Source of the DNA: Dallia pectoralis
Taxonomy: Eukaryota > Chordata > Actinopteri > Esociformes > Umbridae
Reading direction: 5' to 3'
Assembly: GCA_029465975.1 (NCBI GenBank)
Contig: CM055753.1
Coordinates: 13,657,306 to 13,721,305 of the forward strand
DNA: 64,000 nt
In this document: positions 53,986 through 62,575 of the stretch, piece after piece
How positions within the stretch are numbered: the first letter of the stretch is position 1
How the letters are laid out: every line of letters starts with the position of its first letter
Notes under the pieces: model-generated
What the model was told of the DNA's origin: nothing
The model's database searches: none
What the model saw: only the letters and a program-made list of their open reading frames with translations
Translations under genes and position numbers: made by a program

Positions 53986-54640
53986 ACACTAAAAGTGTGT
54001 TAAAATGTGCAGACGGGCACAGGGGCATTTATATAAAACTATCTTCCCCTTATATTCTTATAAAATTATGAGGGACCAATTAAAACAAAAAGAATGAACA
54101 GGGGCTATATAAAACTATCTTCCCCTTATATTCTTATAAAATTATAAAAAAGAAAAGACAGGACAAGACAAGACAAACAAGGGGGCGAAAAGTTCGGTGT
54201 TTCGGCACCTGTGCCACTGTGGTTAAGTTTAGGCACAGGTGCCACTGAGGTTAGGGTTAGGTTTTGTGTAAAGGGGCAGGGGATCCTTTATAGAGGGGAG
54301 GGAAATATGGTGATGTGTTTTGACACCTGTGCTACTGAGGTTAAGTTTAGGCACAGGTGCCATTGAGGTTAAGTTTAGGCACCTGTGCCACTGATGTTAG
54401 GTTTAGGCACAGGTGCCACTGAGGTTAAGGTTAGGGTTTGCGTAAAGGGGCAGGGGGACCCTGAGTAGAGGGGAGGGAAATAGGGTGAAGAGTTTTGACA
54501 CCTGTGCTGCTACGGTTAAGTTTAGGCACAGGTGCCAGTTTAGGCACCTGTGCCACTGATGTTAGGTTTAGGCACCTGTGCCACTGATGTTAGGTTTAGG
54601 CACAGGTGCCACTGAGGTTATGGTTAGGGCTAGTGGGATT
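53964..54640. repeat. direct-repeat copy 1 flanking the Penelope-like element
   Basis: Runs from AGGTTAGGTGAGGGACCAAT to GGGCTAGTGGGATTGGG and matches 60383-60968. It contains a minisatellite of GGCACAGGTGCCACTGAGGT units and an internal duplication of the AAAACTATCTTCCCCTTATA block (54033, 54112). Confidence 0.88.
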
Positions 54641-55555
54641 GGGACCACTGTAAAGTGGCTGTATAAATACACTCCTAAAATAGCAATTAGAGAGTGGGTG
54701 TTTAAAAAAAAGGAAGAAAAAAAAAAGAGGGGGAAGAACACTGCCTGATCATCATAAACACAATAAATATAATAAAAAATATATACAATAAGTGCTGAAT
54801 GTACATATAATAAGTGCTAAAAACAATCATAAAATTATAAAATGATTCAATAAGTGCCACAACGGGACTGGGGCAGAGAAGCCATCCCACCTGCATGCAG
54901 AAGATGAGATTAAGTGAGTAAAAACATTAAAAATATATAAAAATTAGTAAATATGTACAATACAGATCAAGACAGTGTTCCTTAACCCTCCTCCACCTGT
55001 CCTATATTCCCCAGATGCCATCTGAGTGCAATTCCCGAAATTTCCACCAGATGGCATGCAAATTGCAGGTATGGAAGGGCTTTTTAATTGCAGGCAGACA
55101 CAGCTGGGATCAGGCTTTTATTGTGGAGCTTCATGTGATTGCCCATTCCGAACAGGTTGTGCCCGTAGTGGTGGAATGGAGTAACCGTTTAAAATAGTAC
55201 GCAGCCATTGTGAGGGGAGAAGAGCTGGAGTAATAAAGACTTCCCGGAGGAAGAGAGGAGGATTCCTCCAACGAGGTAAGACAAGATGTTGCCCGCAGGG
55301 AACGCACCTAAAAATTAAGACAATTAAAACATAGTAATAAGTGCTTTCTGTAAAAACAAAATAAAAGTGTCATGCATAAGTGCTATGTTGGATTTCACAC
55401 ATTAAAACAATAAATGAACCAGATAAAAGTTTAATAAATATACACAAATAAATTAATTAGTGCAGCCCTGCAGTCAACACCCTCCCCCCGTCCTGACGAT
55501 CCACCTCCCCTCCAACTCTGCCTCCAACACTCCAAATGGTAAGGTACCAGACAGT
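54641..55555. other. sequence between direct repeat 1 and the RT ORF, probable 3' UTR
   Basis: AT-rich with recurrent ATAAGTGCT motifs (about five). Contains an imperfect inverted repeat CCAGATGCCATCTG/CCAGATGGCATG near 55012-55058. Probably the 3' UTR of the minus-strand element. Confidence 0.4.
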
Positions 55556-57760
55556 TTAAAACTTTTCATTTAACCCTGTTGGGTCAACAGTCCCTAATGC
55601 TCTGATCCATCCTCTCTCTGCTCTCTGTCTCTGTGGTTTGGACCAGTTTTTATTAGTCTCAAGCCCGAAAACAGTTATATTCTCCACCGCGTGTGTCTGA
55701 AAGTGAGTGTAAAGCACTGTGGTTTTATCCCTTTTATCAATGTGATAGAGATGTTGTTTAAACCGAGCACCTATTGTGTTTTTTGTTTCCCCAATATATA
55801 TCTGCCGACACAAACTGCACCTAATCCCGTAGACCGAGTTGGCCGTTTCCAACCCCATGCTCTGCCATATTGGAGCACCTAACCCCGAAAGTGGGTTCTG
55901 AAGAAACTTGAGTTTTAAAAGGTATTTGTCATTGTCCAGTGTTTTTTTCCGTTGTGTGAGACTGGAGCGGACCAGCATGTCTTTAAGGTTTTTATTTCTC
56001 CTATATGCTGATATCACTCTGAATTTCTCTAGAGCCACATTACCTTGCTGAGCCTGTTGGAAGTGGGATTTAAGTTGTGAGCTCAGTCCCACCAGGCTCC
56101 TAGAAAATGTGGCCACAAACGGTATAATAATGCGGTTGTCAATCTCCTTTATATACACTCCTTCATTTTCAAATATCTGTCTCACCTCAGTTTTTATTTC
56201 CCTTAGAAAACGTTTGGAGTAGCCCCGTGGGCCTAGAGCTCTGAATAGAGTTCCGGTGGCCTTCTCCACATCCTCTGGTAAGGTACAGATACGATTAAAC
56301 CTTATAAGTTGAGATTTAATCAACCCCCTATAGGTATGCTTGGGGTGGAAACTAGATTTATGCAACAGAGCATGTCTGTCTGTTTCCTTAAAAAAAACTC
56401 TTGTTGCCAATGATTTAAACCCCCCTGCCTCGGGTCTAAAAAACACCTGTGTGTCTAAAAACTCTAGTTTCTCATCCTGTTTGTTGTGAGTGATAGTGAT
56501 TGCTGGGTGGTGTGTATTTAAAACCTCCAGAAAGGATTCAAACTCTAGAGCAGAATGGCTCCAGATGCCAAAGATGTCGTCTAGATATCTGTAATAGAGT
56601 AATGGTAAGGTCTGACATTTTAGAAAAGCAGTTTCCTCCCAAAAGCACATATACAGGTTGGCAAAAGCAGGGGCAAATTTTTTGCCCATGGCTGTTCCAT
56701 GTATCTGGAGGTAATACTTTCCATTAAACTCAAAGTCGTTCCTAGTCAAGCTAAGTTCCAATAGATCCAGTACAGCTTTATCTGGACGTTTAGGGTCTGG
56801 AAATCTACTAAAGGAGTGTCTGACTGCTTGAAGGCCCAGGGCCGTATCGATGTTTGTGTACAGTGAGTTGATATCCACAGAAAATAAAAAGGCCCCCTCA
56901 GGTATTTTCAAATTTTTCAGTTTATTCACAAAGTCATATGTGTCCTTCACATAACTGGCGTGTTTCTGGGAAAGGGGGTTAATGTAGAAATCAACATATT
57001 CTGCCACTCGATACGACTCTGATCCACAGTCACTCACAATAGGACGGCCGCATGGAACCCGAAACGGGACGGTCCACTTCTCTGGAGCCTTATGGATTTT
57101 GGGAAGCAGATACAGTTGTCTAGGTCTGGGCACATCTGGACCCAACAGGTAGGACATTTGTTTTGCTGTGATAAAATGGCTATCATACAGCTCCACCAAT
57201 ATCTCCCGGATCATACCCTGTGTCTCAGTTTGAATGGAGTGAGGTAATGGGGCATAATGTTGGTGGTTGTCCAGCTGTCTATTTGCCTCCAACAGATATT
57301 GGACCCTATCCATGATGACAATTTGGGATCCCTTATCAGCCGGTTTTATAACAATGCTCTGATTGTTGCCAAGCTTTTTAATAGCATTTAATTGTTGGTT
57401 AGTGAGATTCAAATTAGTAACTGGTTTGGGCCTGAACTTCCCAAAATAATTTAAATCACTCCGTATGAGAGTCTGTATTGGGTTTGTGACTGATTTTAAT
57501 GTGGGCTCCCAAGTGGAAGGGTTTGTAAAGGGCACATGTGCAAAGTCTGTATCATAATTAAAATGGTCTAGTATTTTTAACCTCCTGTGATAGGCATGTA
57601 GGTCCCTCCGGAGTTCCATGCGGTCGGTCTGTCTTGGGGTAGGAATAAAAGTGAGTCCTCGCTCCAAAACCTCCCCCTCTACCTCAGTAAGTATATAAGA
57701 TAGAGAAAGGTTGGTGATGTTCGAGTGGGGAGCTGTCGTCAGACACTGTTCTCCCTTCAC
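55556..57760 (-). CDS. Penelope-like reverse transcriptase with GIY-YIG endonuclease
   Basis: 734 codons. RT motifs in order: IKPADKGSQIVIMD (~138-151), LPKIHK (219-224), CGRPIVSD (~237), DINSLYTNI (296-304), GTAMGKKFAPAFANLYM (355-371) and the active site YRYLDDIF (390-397). A C-terminal GIY-YIG domain follows: VYGIRCSLC (643-651), IYIGET (654-659), GARFKQHL (664-671). The stop follows GLNEKF. The frame opens with GTG; the first ATG is residue 47 (MELRRDL). The frame is open ~33 nt upstream of the GTG, overlapping ORF2, so it may be read by -1 frameshifting or reinitiation rather than from its own start. Length fits the family. Confidence 0.93.
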   Translation of the reverse strand: MKGEQCLTTAPHSNITNLSLSYILTEVEGEVLERGLTFIPTPRQTDRMELRRDLHAYHRRLKILDHFNYDTDFAHVPFTNPSTWEPTLKSVTNPIQTLIRSDLNYFGKFRPKPVTNLNLTNQQLNAIKKLGNNQSIVIKPADKGSQIVIMDRVQYLLEANRQLDNHQHYAPLPHSIQTETQGMIREILVELYDSHFITAKQMSYLLGPDVPRPRQLYLLPKIHKAPEKWTVPFRVPCGRPIVSDCGSESYRVAEYVDFYINPLSQKHASYVKDTYDFVNKLKNLKIPEGAFLFSVDINSLYTNIDTALGLQAVRHSFSRFPDPKRPDKAVLDLLELSLTRNDFEFNGKYYLQIHGTAMGKKFAPAFANLYMCFWEETAFLKCQTLPLLYYRYLDDIFGIWSHSALEFESFLEVLNTHHPAITITHNKQDEKLEFLDTQVFFRPEAGGFKSLATRVFFKETDRHALLHKSSFHPKHTYRGLIKSQLIRFNRICTLPEDVEKATGTLFRALGPRGYSKRFLREIKTEVRQIFENEGVYIKEIDNRIIIPFVATFSRSLVGLSSQLKSHFQQAQQGNVALEKFRVISAYRRNKNLKDMLVRSSLTQRKKTLDNDKYLLKLKFLQNPLSGLGAPIWQSMGLETANSVYGIRCSLCRQIYIGETKNTIGARFKQHLYHIDKRDKTTVLYTHFQTHAVENITVFGLETNKNWSKPQRQRAERGWIRALGTVDPTGLNEKF

Positions 57761-58533
57761 ATGTTTAATTGATCCAGCCAGAATTGAAGGATCTCAGTGG
57801 CTGTCTCTGCTGTCCAGTGGACTGGATCTCGGGCCCTTGTGTGGAACCGGAGTTGATTCAGTTCTGGTAAATAATTACATTTCTCCAGAATTGTTTGATT
57901 TAGTTTCTTTAGGAGGGACTGCTGATCTCTTTCTAGTCTGTCTGAAAAATTGATTAGGGGGACGTAAAGGATTGCACTGGGGAATTTGCTTTCACACACC
58001 TTCAGTAACTGTTGCAGTTGTTTCCAGGTGGTATTTGATGTCTGTCTGGAGAGGCAGTTGTTTAAGCCTGCCGACAGGATCACCTTCTCTGTGAGGGGGT
58101 TAGGTTCTAACTTTTCTAACACCCCCTTCAAGTGGTAAAAGGTGGCCCCTGGAAAGCTGTCCACCTGTACCCGAGCATCACTGAAGGTTGGGATGCATGA
58201 TAAATTTGAGTCTCCCATAACAATAATAGGTTTGACTATGTTTAACTCCCAGTCAAATATCTTTCTCCCTGTGTTAGGGTGTCTAAATGGCTCACGGCGA
58301 GTGGCTAGGACAGGCTCAGAAGGCAGGTGGGTTGTTTTAATGTTAGAAGGGGACTCAGATTGGGTTTCACTTTGCAAAGAATTCTCTTTTGTGTTGTGAC
58401 CCATCATCATTTTATGTCCCCCTGTTTTAACAGTAACCACTGCTTTAGCCTGTTCTGCCATCGCCCGGTGCCCTTGTTGTTCTGGCTCTGGAGGGGGTAT
58501 AAAGGAAATTGTGTTACTACAGGGAACCACCAC
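57757..58533 (-). CDS. SGNH/GDSL-hydrolase-like protein of the Penelope-like element (ORF2)
   Basis: Up to 258 residues from the upstream GTG-like start; only the part after about residue 36 is unique. Residues 103-258 show an SGNH-hydrolase pattern: IIVMGDSNLS with GDS at 107-109, DSFPGATFYHL (block II Gly), ILSAGLNN (block III, GxN at 156-158) and DPVHWT (Asp236, His239). Similar esterase domains occur in ORF1 of CR1/L2-type LINEs; in a Penelope-like element I consider it unusual. It overlaps ORF1 by 127 nt in the -1 frame and its TGA lies within the start region of ORF3. Role unknown; in LINEs a lipid/membrane or RNP role has been suggested. Confidence 0.72.
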   Translation of the reverse strand: MVVPCSNTISFIPPPEPEQQGHRAMAEQAKAVVTVKTGGHKMMMGHNTKENSLQSETQSESPSNIKTTHLPSEPVLATRREPFRHPNTGRKIFDWELNIVKPIIVMGDSNLSCIPTFSDARVQVDSFPGATFYHLKGVLEKLEPNPLTEKVILSAGLNNCLSRQTSNTTWKQLQQLLKVCESKFPSAILYVPLINFSDRLERDQQSLLKKLNQTILEKCNYLPELNQLRFHTRARDPVHWTAETATEILQFWLDQLNM

Positions 58534-59408
58534 ATTGGAGTAAAAGGGTCGGTCACAGGACTGCCTAAAATTTCCCCAGCCAAAATCTCGCCCTCCCCAG
58601 ACTTTTTCTGAACTTGAGGACTAGATGCCCTACTGTTCTCCCCAGATGGTAAATCCTCATGGAGCGCAAAGCTGATGTTCTTAAATGGACAGGGCTCAAT
58701 CTCAATGACAGCCTGTACTGTGTGCAATGAAGAGGTTTTAATGGGAATTATGGTTGGTGTCACCTTACCATCTGTCCCTTCCGATCTAGGACTGGCTACT
58801 GCCTGAGCATATGAGGCATGTCTCAAAGGCTGAGAGACCTTGGGTAAGGGTGGGAACTCCACAAAAGACAGAGTCACAGGTGTCTCGGTTGATGGAACTA
58901 ACCGGGGAGCTAGTAGCATGGACCTCAGTGTATCTGCTGAAGTTGTAGTGAACTTCCGCCTATACCTGGCTTTAGCCCAGACTACTGCCTTATTAAAGGC
59001 CTCCATATTAAAAGTCTGACGTTCCTCCAATCCCTGTGCTATCACTGAGTCATAGTGTTCCCTTAATATACCCATATTGCCCTCCATCCACTGTGCAGTG
59101 TTCTGCCTGACCCTCTCCAAGGTGTGTTCATTAGGTGATGATGGTTTAATGAAAGCAGATAGCTTAGCAACCTGTCTAAGCATACCCGGGGGGCAAGAAT
59201 CCACAGTTACAGACCTTGCCCAAACCTCGGAGTGGTGTAAGGCCTGTAGCAATTTAAAATATTTTTTGGTACTAACCAGGTCCACAGGTGTAATGGGTCC
59301 ATTTATGATCTGTCTCTTATTTGTGTTCCCTAAAGAGGCTGAGGAACACTCACCCAAAAGGGTATTCTGGGCCATGTGCCCAACCCGGTTTCTGGGAGGG
59401 ACAGCCAT
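58407..59408 (-). CDS. Penelope-like element ORF1, unknown function
   Basis: 333 codons from MAVPPRNRVGHMAQNTLLGE to a TGA at 58407-58409. No domain recognised. It contains basic and helical stretches (FNKAVVWAKARYRRKF), then a Pro/Ser-rich half (FVEFPPLPKVSQPLRHASYA, SPQVQKKSGEGE). It overlaps ORF2 in the -1 frame near its end. A gag-like RNA-binding role is only a guess; no zinc knuckle is visible. Confidence 0.65.
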   Translation of the reverse strand: MAVPPRNRVGHMAQNTLLGECSSASLGNTNKRQIINGPITPVDLVSTKKYFKLLQALHHSEVWARSVTVDSCPPGMLRQVAKLSAFIKPSSPNEHTLERVRQNTAQWMEGNMGILREHYDSVIAQGLEERQTFNMEAFNKAVVWAKARYRRKFTTTSADTLRSMLLAPRLVPSTETPVTLSFVEFPPLPKVSQPLRHASYAQAVASPRSEGTDGKVTPTIIPIKTSSLHTVQAVIEIEPCPFKNISFALHEDLPSGENSRASSPQVQKKSGEGEILAGEILGSPVTDPFTPMWWFPVVTQFPLYPLQSQNNKGTGRWQNRLKQWLLLKQGDIK

Positions 59409-60382
59409 TTTGGAATCTGCTGTCTTAAAGCTGATTGATAAAACAATAAACAGGTAAGATCAGAGTATATAAAATGAATACAAAACGGGTGTAATTCAAT
59501 CTAAAACAAAACTATCGGACCCAAGGTAAGGGTCCTATAAGGGGGTTAGAGAGTACATAAAAAACACAAAACACACAATTATTAGTGACAATTTTAGGAA
59601 CAAGATCTAGCAAACAAACTAGATCTTAAAACACTCACTTTTTCCTAAACAGGTATACTCCCAAAGAGGGAACCCTGACTCTCCTCTAACGGATGTTGGA
59701 TGTCAGTTAAAAGTTCCTTTCTTTAAAATGGAAGTATAAAACTGGTGGTTGGGTGTTAAAAACCAGGGGAAAATTAAAAGGATTTTAAGAAACACGTTGT
59801 CTTCAGTGTGCACACCATGTTCAGGATAGAATCTTACCCGGGTTTTCTACTCCATACTCACATCTGTAGAATGTTGGGTGGCCAACCCATGAGTAATGGA
59901 GGATAAAAACAATGATGATGTTAGTGTGCTCCTGCACTTGAAGTGTTTTAAAATGTTCTGAATCCTTTTAGTTTAAAATGTTCTGAGTCCCCAGCTTTAA
60001 AAAGAGAGTGTCCCAAAAGTCAATACAATTGCTTACATTTAAACAAAAAGAAAAGCGCTGCCTGACGTTTCGCCTATTCAGGCTTCATCAGAGGTAGCAA
60101 GAGAATTAGTTTGACAGGACCTTTAAAAAGGGTTTCAAAGGGGAGGACCTATTGTGATGGTCACTGTTGATTGGTCCTTGAGATGTTTTCCCCTAATTAC
60201 TAGACATCTTTAAAATAAAAAAGGTCCCCAAAGAAGATGCTAGTGCCCCTATAGGTTGGGAAGACTCCATCCTGTTCTGTGAGGAGCCTTACAACCGGTT
60301 CCCGTTGCCCAACATATACTCTTGTTAAAAAGGACATATATATTTAAAATACAAGGGTGATAAAAGCCAACCAGGCACAGGC
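59409..60382 (-). other. leader (5' UTR) of the Penelope-like element
   Basis: No ORF. Holds the hammerhead-like motif and about 280 bp beyond it up to direct-repeat copy 2. Confidence 0.5.
60060..60100 (-). ncRNA. hammerhead-ribozyme-like motif
   Basis: On the minus strand: CTGATGA (60085-60091), a GCCT...AGGC hairpin, GAAA (60068-60071), then CGTC. Flanks GCTACCT and AGGCAGC can pair as stem I with one mismatch. Stem III would be only the palindrome ACGT, as in dimeric hammerheads. One extra A after CTGATGA departs from the consensus, so activity is uncertain. Hammerheads are established in Penelope-like elements. Confidence 0.5.
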
Positions 60383-60968
60383 TAGGTTAGGTGAGGGACC
60401 AATTAAAACACTAAAAGTGTGTTAAAATGTGCACGGGCACAGGGGCTATATAAAACTATCTTCCCCTTATATTCTTATAAAATTATAAAAAAGAATGAAC
60501 GACAAAGACAGGACAAGACAAGACAAACAAGGGGGAAAGTTCGGTGTTTCGGCACCTGTGCCACTGTGGTTAAGTTTAGGCACAGGTGCCACTGAGGTTA
60601 GGGTTAGGTTTTGTGTAAAGGGGCAGGGGGATCCTTTATAGAGGGGAGGGAAATATGGTGATGTGTTTTGGCACCTGTGCTACTGAGGTTAAGTTTAGGC
60701 ACAGGTGCCATTGAGGTTAAGTTTAGGCACCTGTGCCACTGATGTTAGGTTTAGGCACAGGTGCCACTGAGGTTAAGGTTAGGGTTTGCGTAAAGGGGCA
60801 GGGGGACCCTGAGTAGAGGGGAGGGAAATAGGGTGAAGAGTTTTGACACCTGTGCTGCTACGGTTAAGTTTAGGCACAGGTGCCATTGAGGTTAAGTTTA
60901 GGCACCTGTGCCACTGATGTTAGGTTTTTAGGTGCCACTGAGGTTATGGTTAGGGCTAGTGGGATTGG
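60383..60968. repeat. direct-repeat copy 2 flanking the Penelope-like element
   Basis: About 590 bp closely matching 53964-54640, with the same GGCACAGGTGCCACTGAGGT minisatellite but lacking the internal duplication seen in copy 1. Both copies end at GCTAGTGGGATTGGG. Confidence 0.9.
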
Positions 60969-61088
60969 GTTAGGGTTAGGGTTAGGTTAGGGTTAGGGTT
61001 AGGTTAGGGTTAGGGTTAGGGTTAGGGTTATGTTAGGGTTAGGGTTAGGGGTTAGGTGCTATGGGTTAGGGTTAGGGTTAGGGTTAGG
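60965..61088. repeat. interstitial telomeric repeat
   Basis: About 120 bp of TTAGGG units with a few TTAGG and TTATG variants, directly joined to a Penelope-like 3' fragment. Confidence 0.93.
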
Positions 61089-61455
61089 AAACTGAAACAG
61101 TTGGGTGACATCATCATAGATGATGTACACCAATGCATGAACTATGTACCCGCGGTCTCCCCCCGGACCCTCACCTCTCATTCAAACCAAGAGGCTGTAT
61201 TGTCCCCAATCTGTGGATCCACAACCTTTCAGCCCTCCGTCTCTGGGTCGTGGACCACCTACAGTTGGCCTCCAAAATAGTGGCCTCTAATTGGGGCCAA
61301 CCCTGTATTATAAAATGTTGGACCAGAGGGACACCAGTGTCCTTTCTCCTAATGATGTTATACCTGTGTTGTGTGAATCTGGTCAACAGGGTATTTCCTG
61401 TTTGCATATGGCAATGTTTGCCGTTTCAACAAATAGGTCTTTGCTTATAAATTGG
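61080..61455 (-). pseudogene. 3' fragment of a second Penelope-like element
   Basis: The minus strand reads TGVPLVQHFIIQGWPQLEAT, then RRRAERLWIHRLGTIQPLGL followed by NER and a stop. This is the same C-terminal pattern as the main element (RQRAERGWIRALGTVDPTGL) but a distinct subfamily. Only the end of the GIY-YIG domain and ~85 bp of 3' UTR remain. Confidence 0.85.
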
Positions 61456-61960
61456 CAATGTTTGCATTTAATCCTCTAATTAAATTGTGTTCTCCTAAAA
61501 TTAGGTAAGGTATTAAAATCTAATGGTTATGGTTAGGATAAGGGACCAGGAGGGTATTTCCCCCAAATGTCCTCTAATTAAATTATATGTTCCAAGGAGT
61601 TGAAATTAGGTCCAGATCCATAAAATTGGGATTAGGTAATGGGCCTGCGTTATCTTAAGAATAAATTTAAACGGGGCAAAATTTTGAAGGCCTTCCTTCC
61701 ATACGCAGATCAAGCACTCGCCTGGAGAATAATAATTATTCTTACAACATCACGAAGTATAATTGTCATATCTAATACACATAGAACAGTAATAACAGTG
61801 TATCAACTCAGATATTAATTCAAATACTAAGACTGGAAAATTACCAGAATGCAACATCAGTCCTGAATTTATTGTTATAATCCAACACTTGTTCTTTTAT
61901 TGTAGGTGAATGAAGAAAGGAAAGAGTCCAGAGAAAAAACCACGGACAAGTGCGAGCGGG
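61456..61960. other. unassigned sequence between two Penelope fragments
   Basis: AT-rich, with a repeated CCTCTAATTAAATT motif (61471, 61571). No gene. Confidence 0.4.
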
Positions 61961-62107
61961 TTAGGAAACTGAAACAGTTGGGTGACATCATCATAGATGA
62001 TGTACACCAATGCATGAACTATGTACCCGCGGTCTCCCCCCGGACCCTCACCTCTCATTCAAACCAAGAGGCTGTATTGTCCCCAATCTGTGGATCCACA
62101 ACCTTTC
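61961..62107 (-). pseudogene. short copy of the same Penelope 3' end
   Basis: Near-identical to 61081-61230 (CAACTGTTTCAGTTTCCTAA on the minus strand) and ends abruptly where the LTR starts at 62108. Unlike the first copy it continues into GCTCGCACTTG instead of telomeric repeats. Confidence 0.85.
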
Positions 62108-62477
62108 TGTCACGAACCAGGGTGGTGTAGTGCAGGTTGAAGCCAATTGCAGAGCTTGAATATTCGTTTCGTGCCATTTATTCAAATAACACAAACACGA
62201 CAACGAACGGTGGAACAAACTATACACTGTGTGAAACAAAAGTGCACTTACACAAAGCGACAACTACAAAACTAACACAGCGACAAATCCACATAGACAA
62301 ACACTCACCGACCAACATAACTGTGTGACATAGAAACAATGAACAGCAAACAGTGACATCTAGGCAATCCCTTTATAACCCAGTGATTACAAATCCCCAA
62401 CAGCTGTAACCAACATAAACCAGGAAGTGGGCACCCGAAACCAGACAGTGCAGTACCCTAACTCACCACTCGTGACA
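62108..62477 (-). mobile_element. 3' LTR of an LTR retrotransposon
   Basis: 370 bp from TGTCACGAACCAGGG to CACTCGTGACA, TG...CA bounded with 8-bp inverted ends TGTCACGA/TCGTGACA. On the minus strand it is preceded by the purine tract AAGTGGGGGGTAC, as expected of a 3' LTR. It interrupts the Penelope fragment; CTTTC at 62103-62107 may be the target duplication. Confidence 0.75.
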
Positions 62478-62575
62478 GTACCCCCCACTTAAGGCTAGCT
62501 CCCAGATAGCCAACAAGAACCAACATAACAACAACACACCAAAAAAACAAGGGAGCAACAGGCAAGGACCCACTG

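Larger units (their letters stand above)
54641..60382 (-). mobile_element. Penelope-like retroelement, near full length, three ORFs
   Basis: A minus-strand retroelement of about 5.7 kb between two ~600-bp direct repeats. In the order of transcription: a leader with a hammerhead-like motif (60060-60100), ORF1 (unknown), ORF2 (SGNH-hydrolase-like), ORF3 (reverse transcriptase plus GIY-YIG endonuclease) and an AT-rich 3' region. The RT plus GIY-YIG pair defines Penelope-like elements. All three frames are free of internal stops, so the insertion is probably young. Direct repeats at both sides fit the tandem or pseudo-LTR arrangement known for these elements, but exact ends are inferred. Confidence 0.8.
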
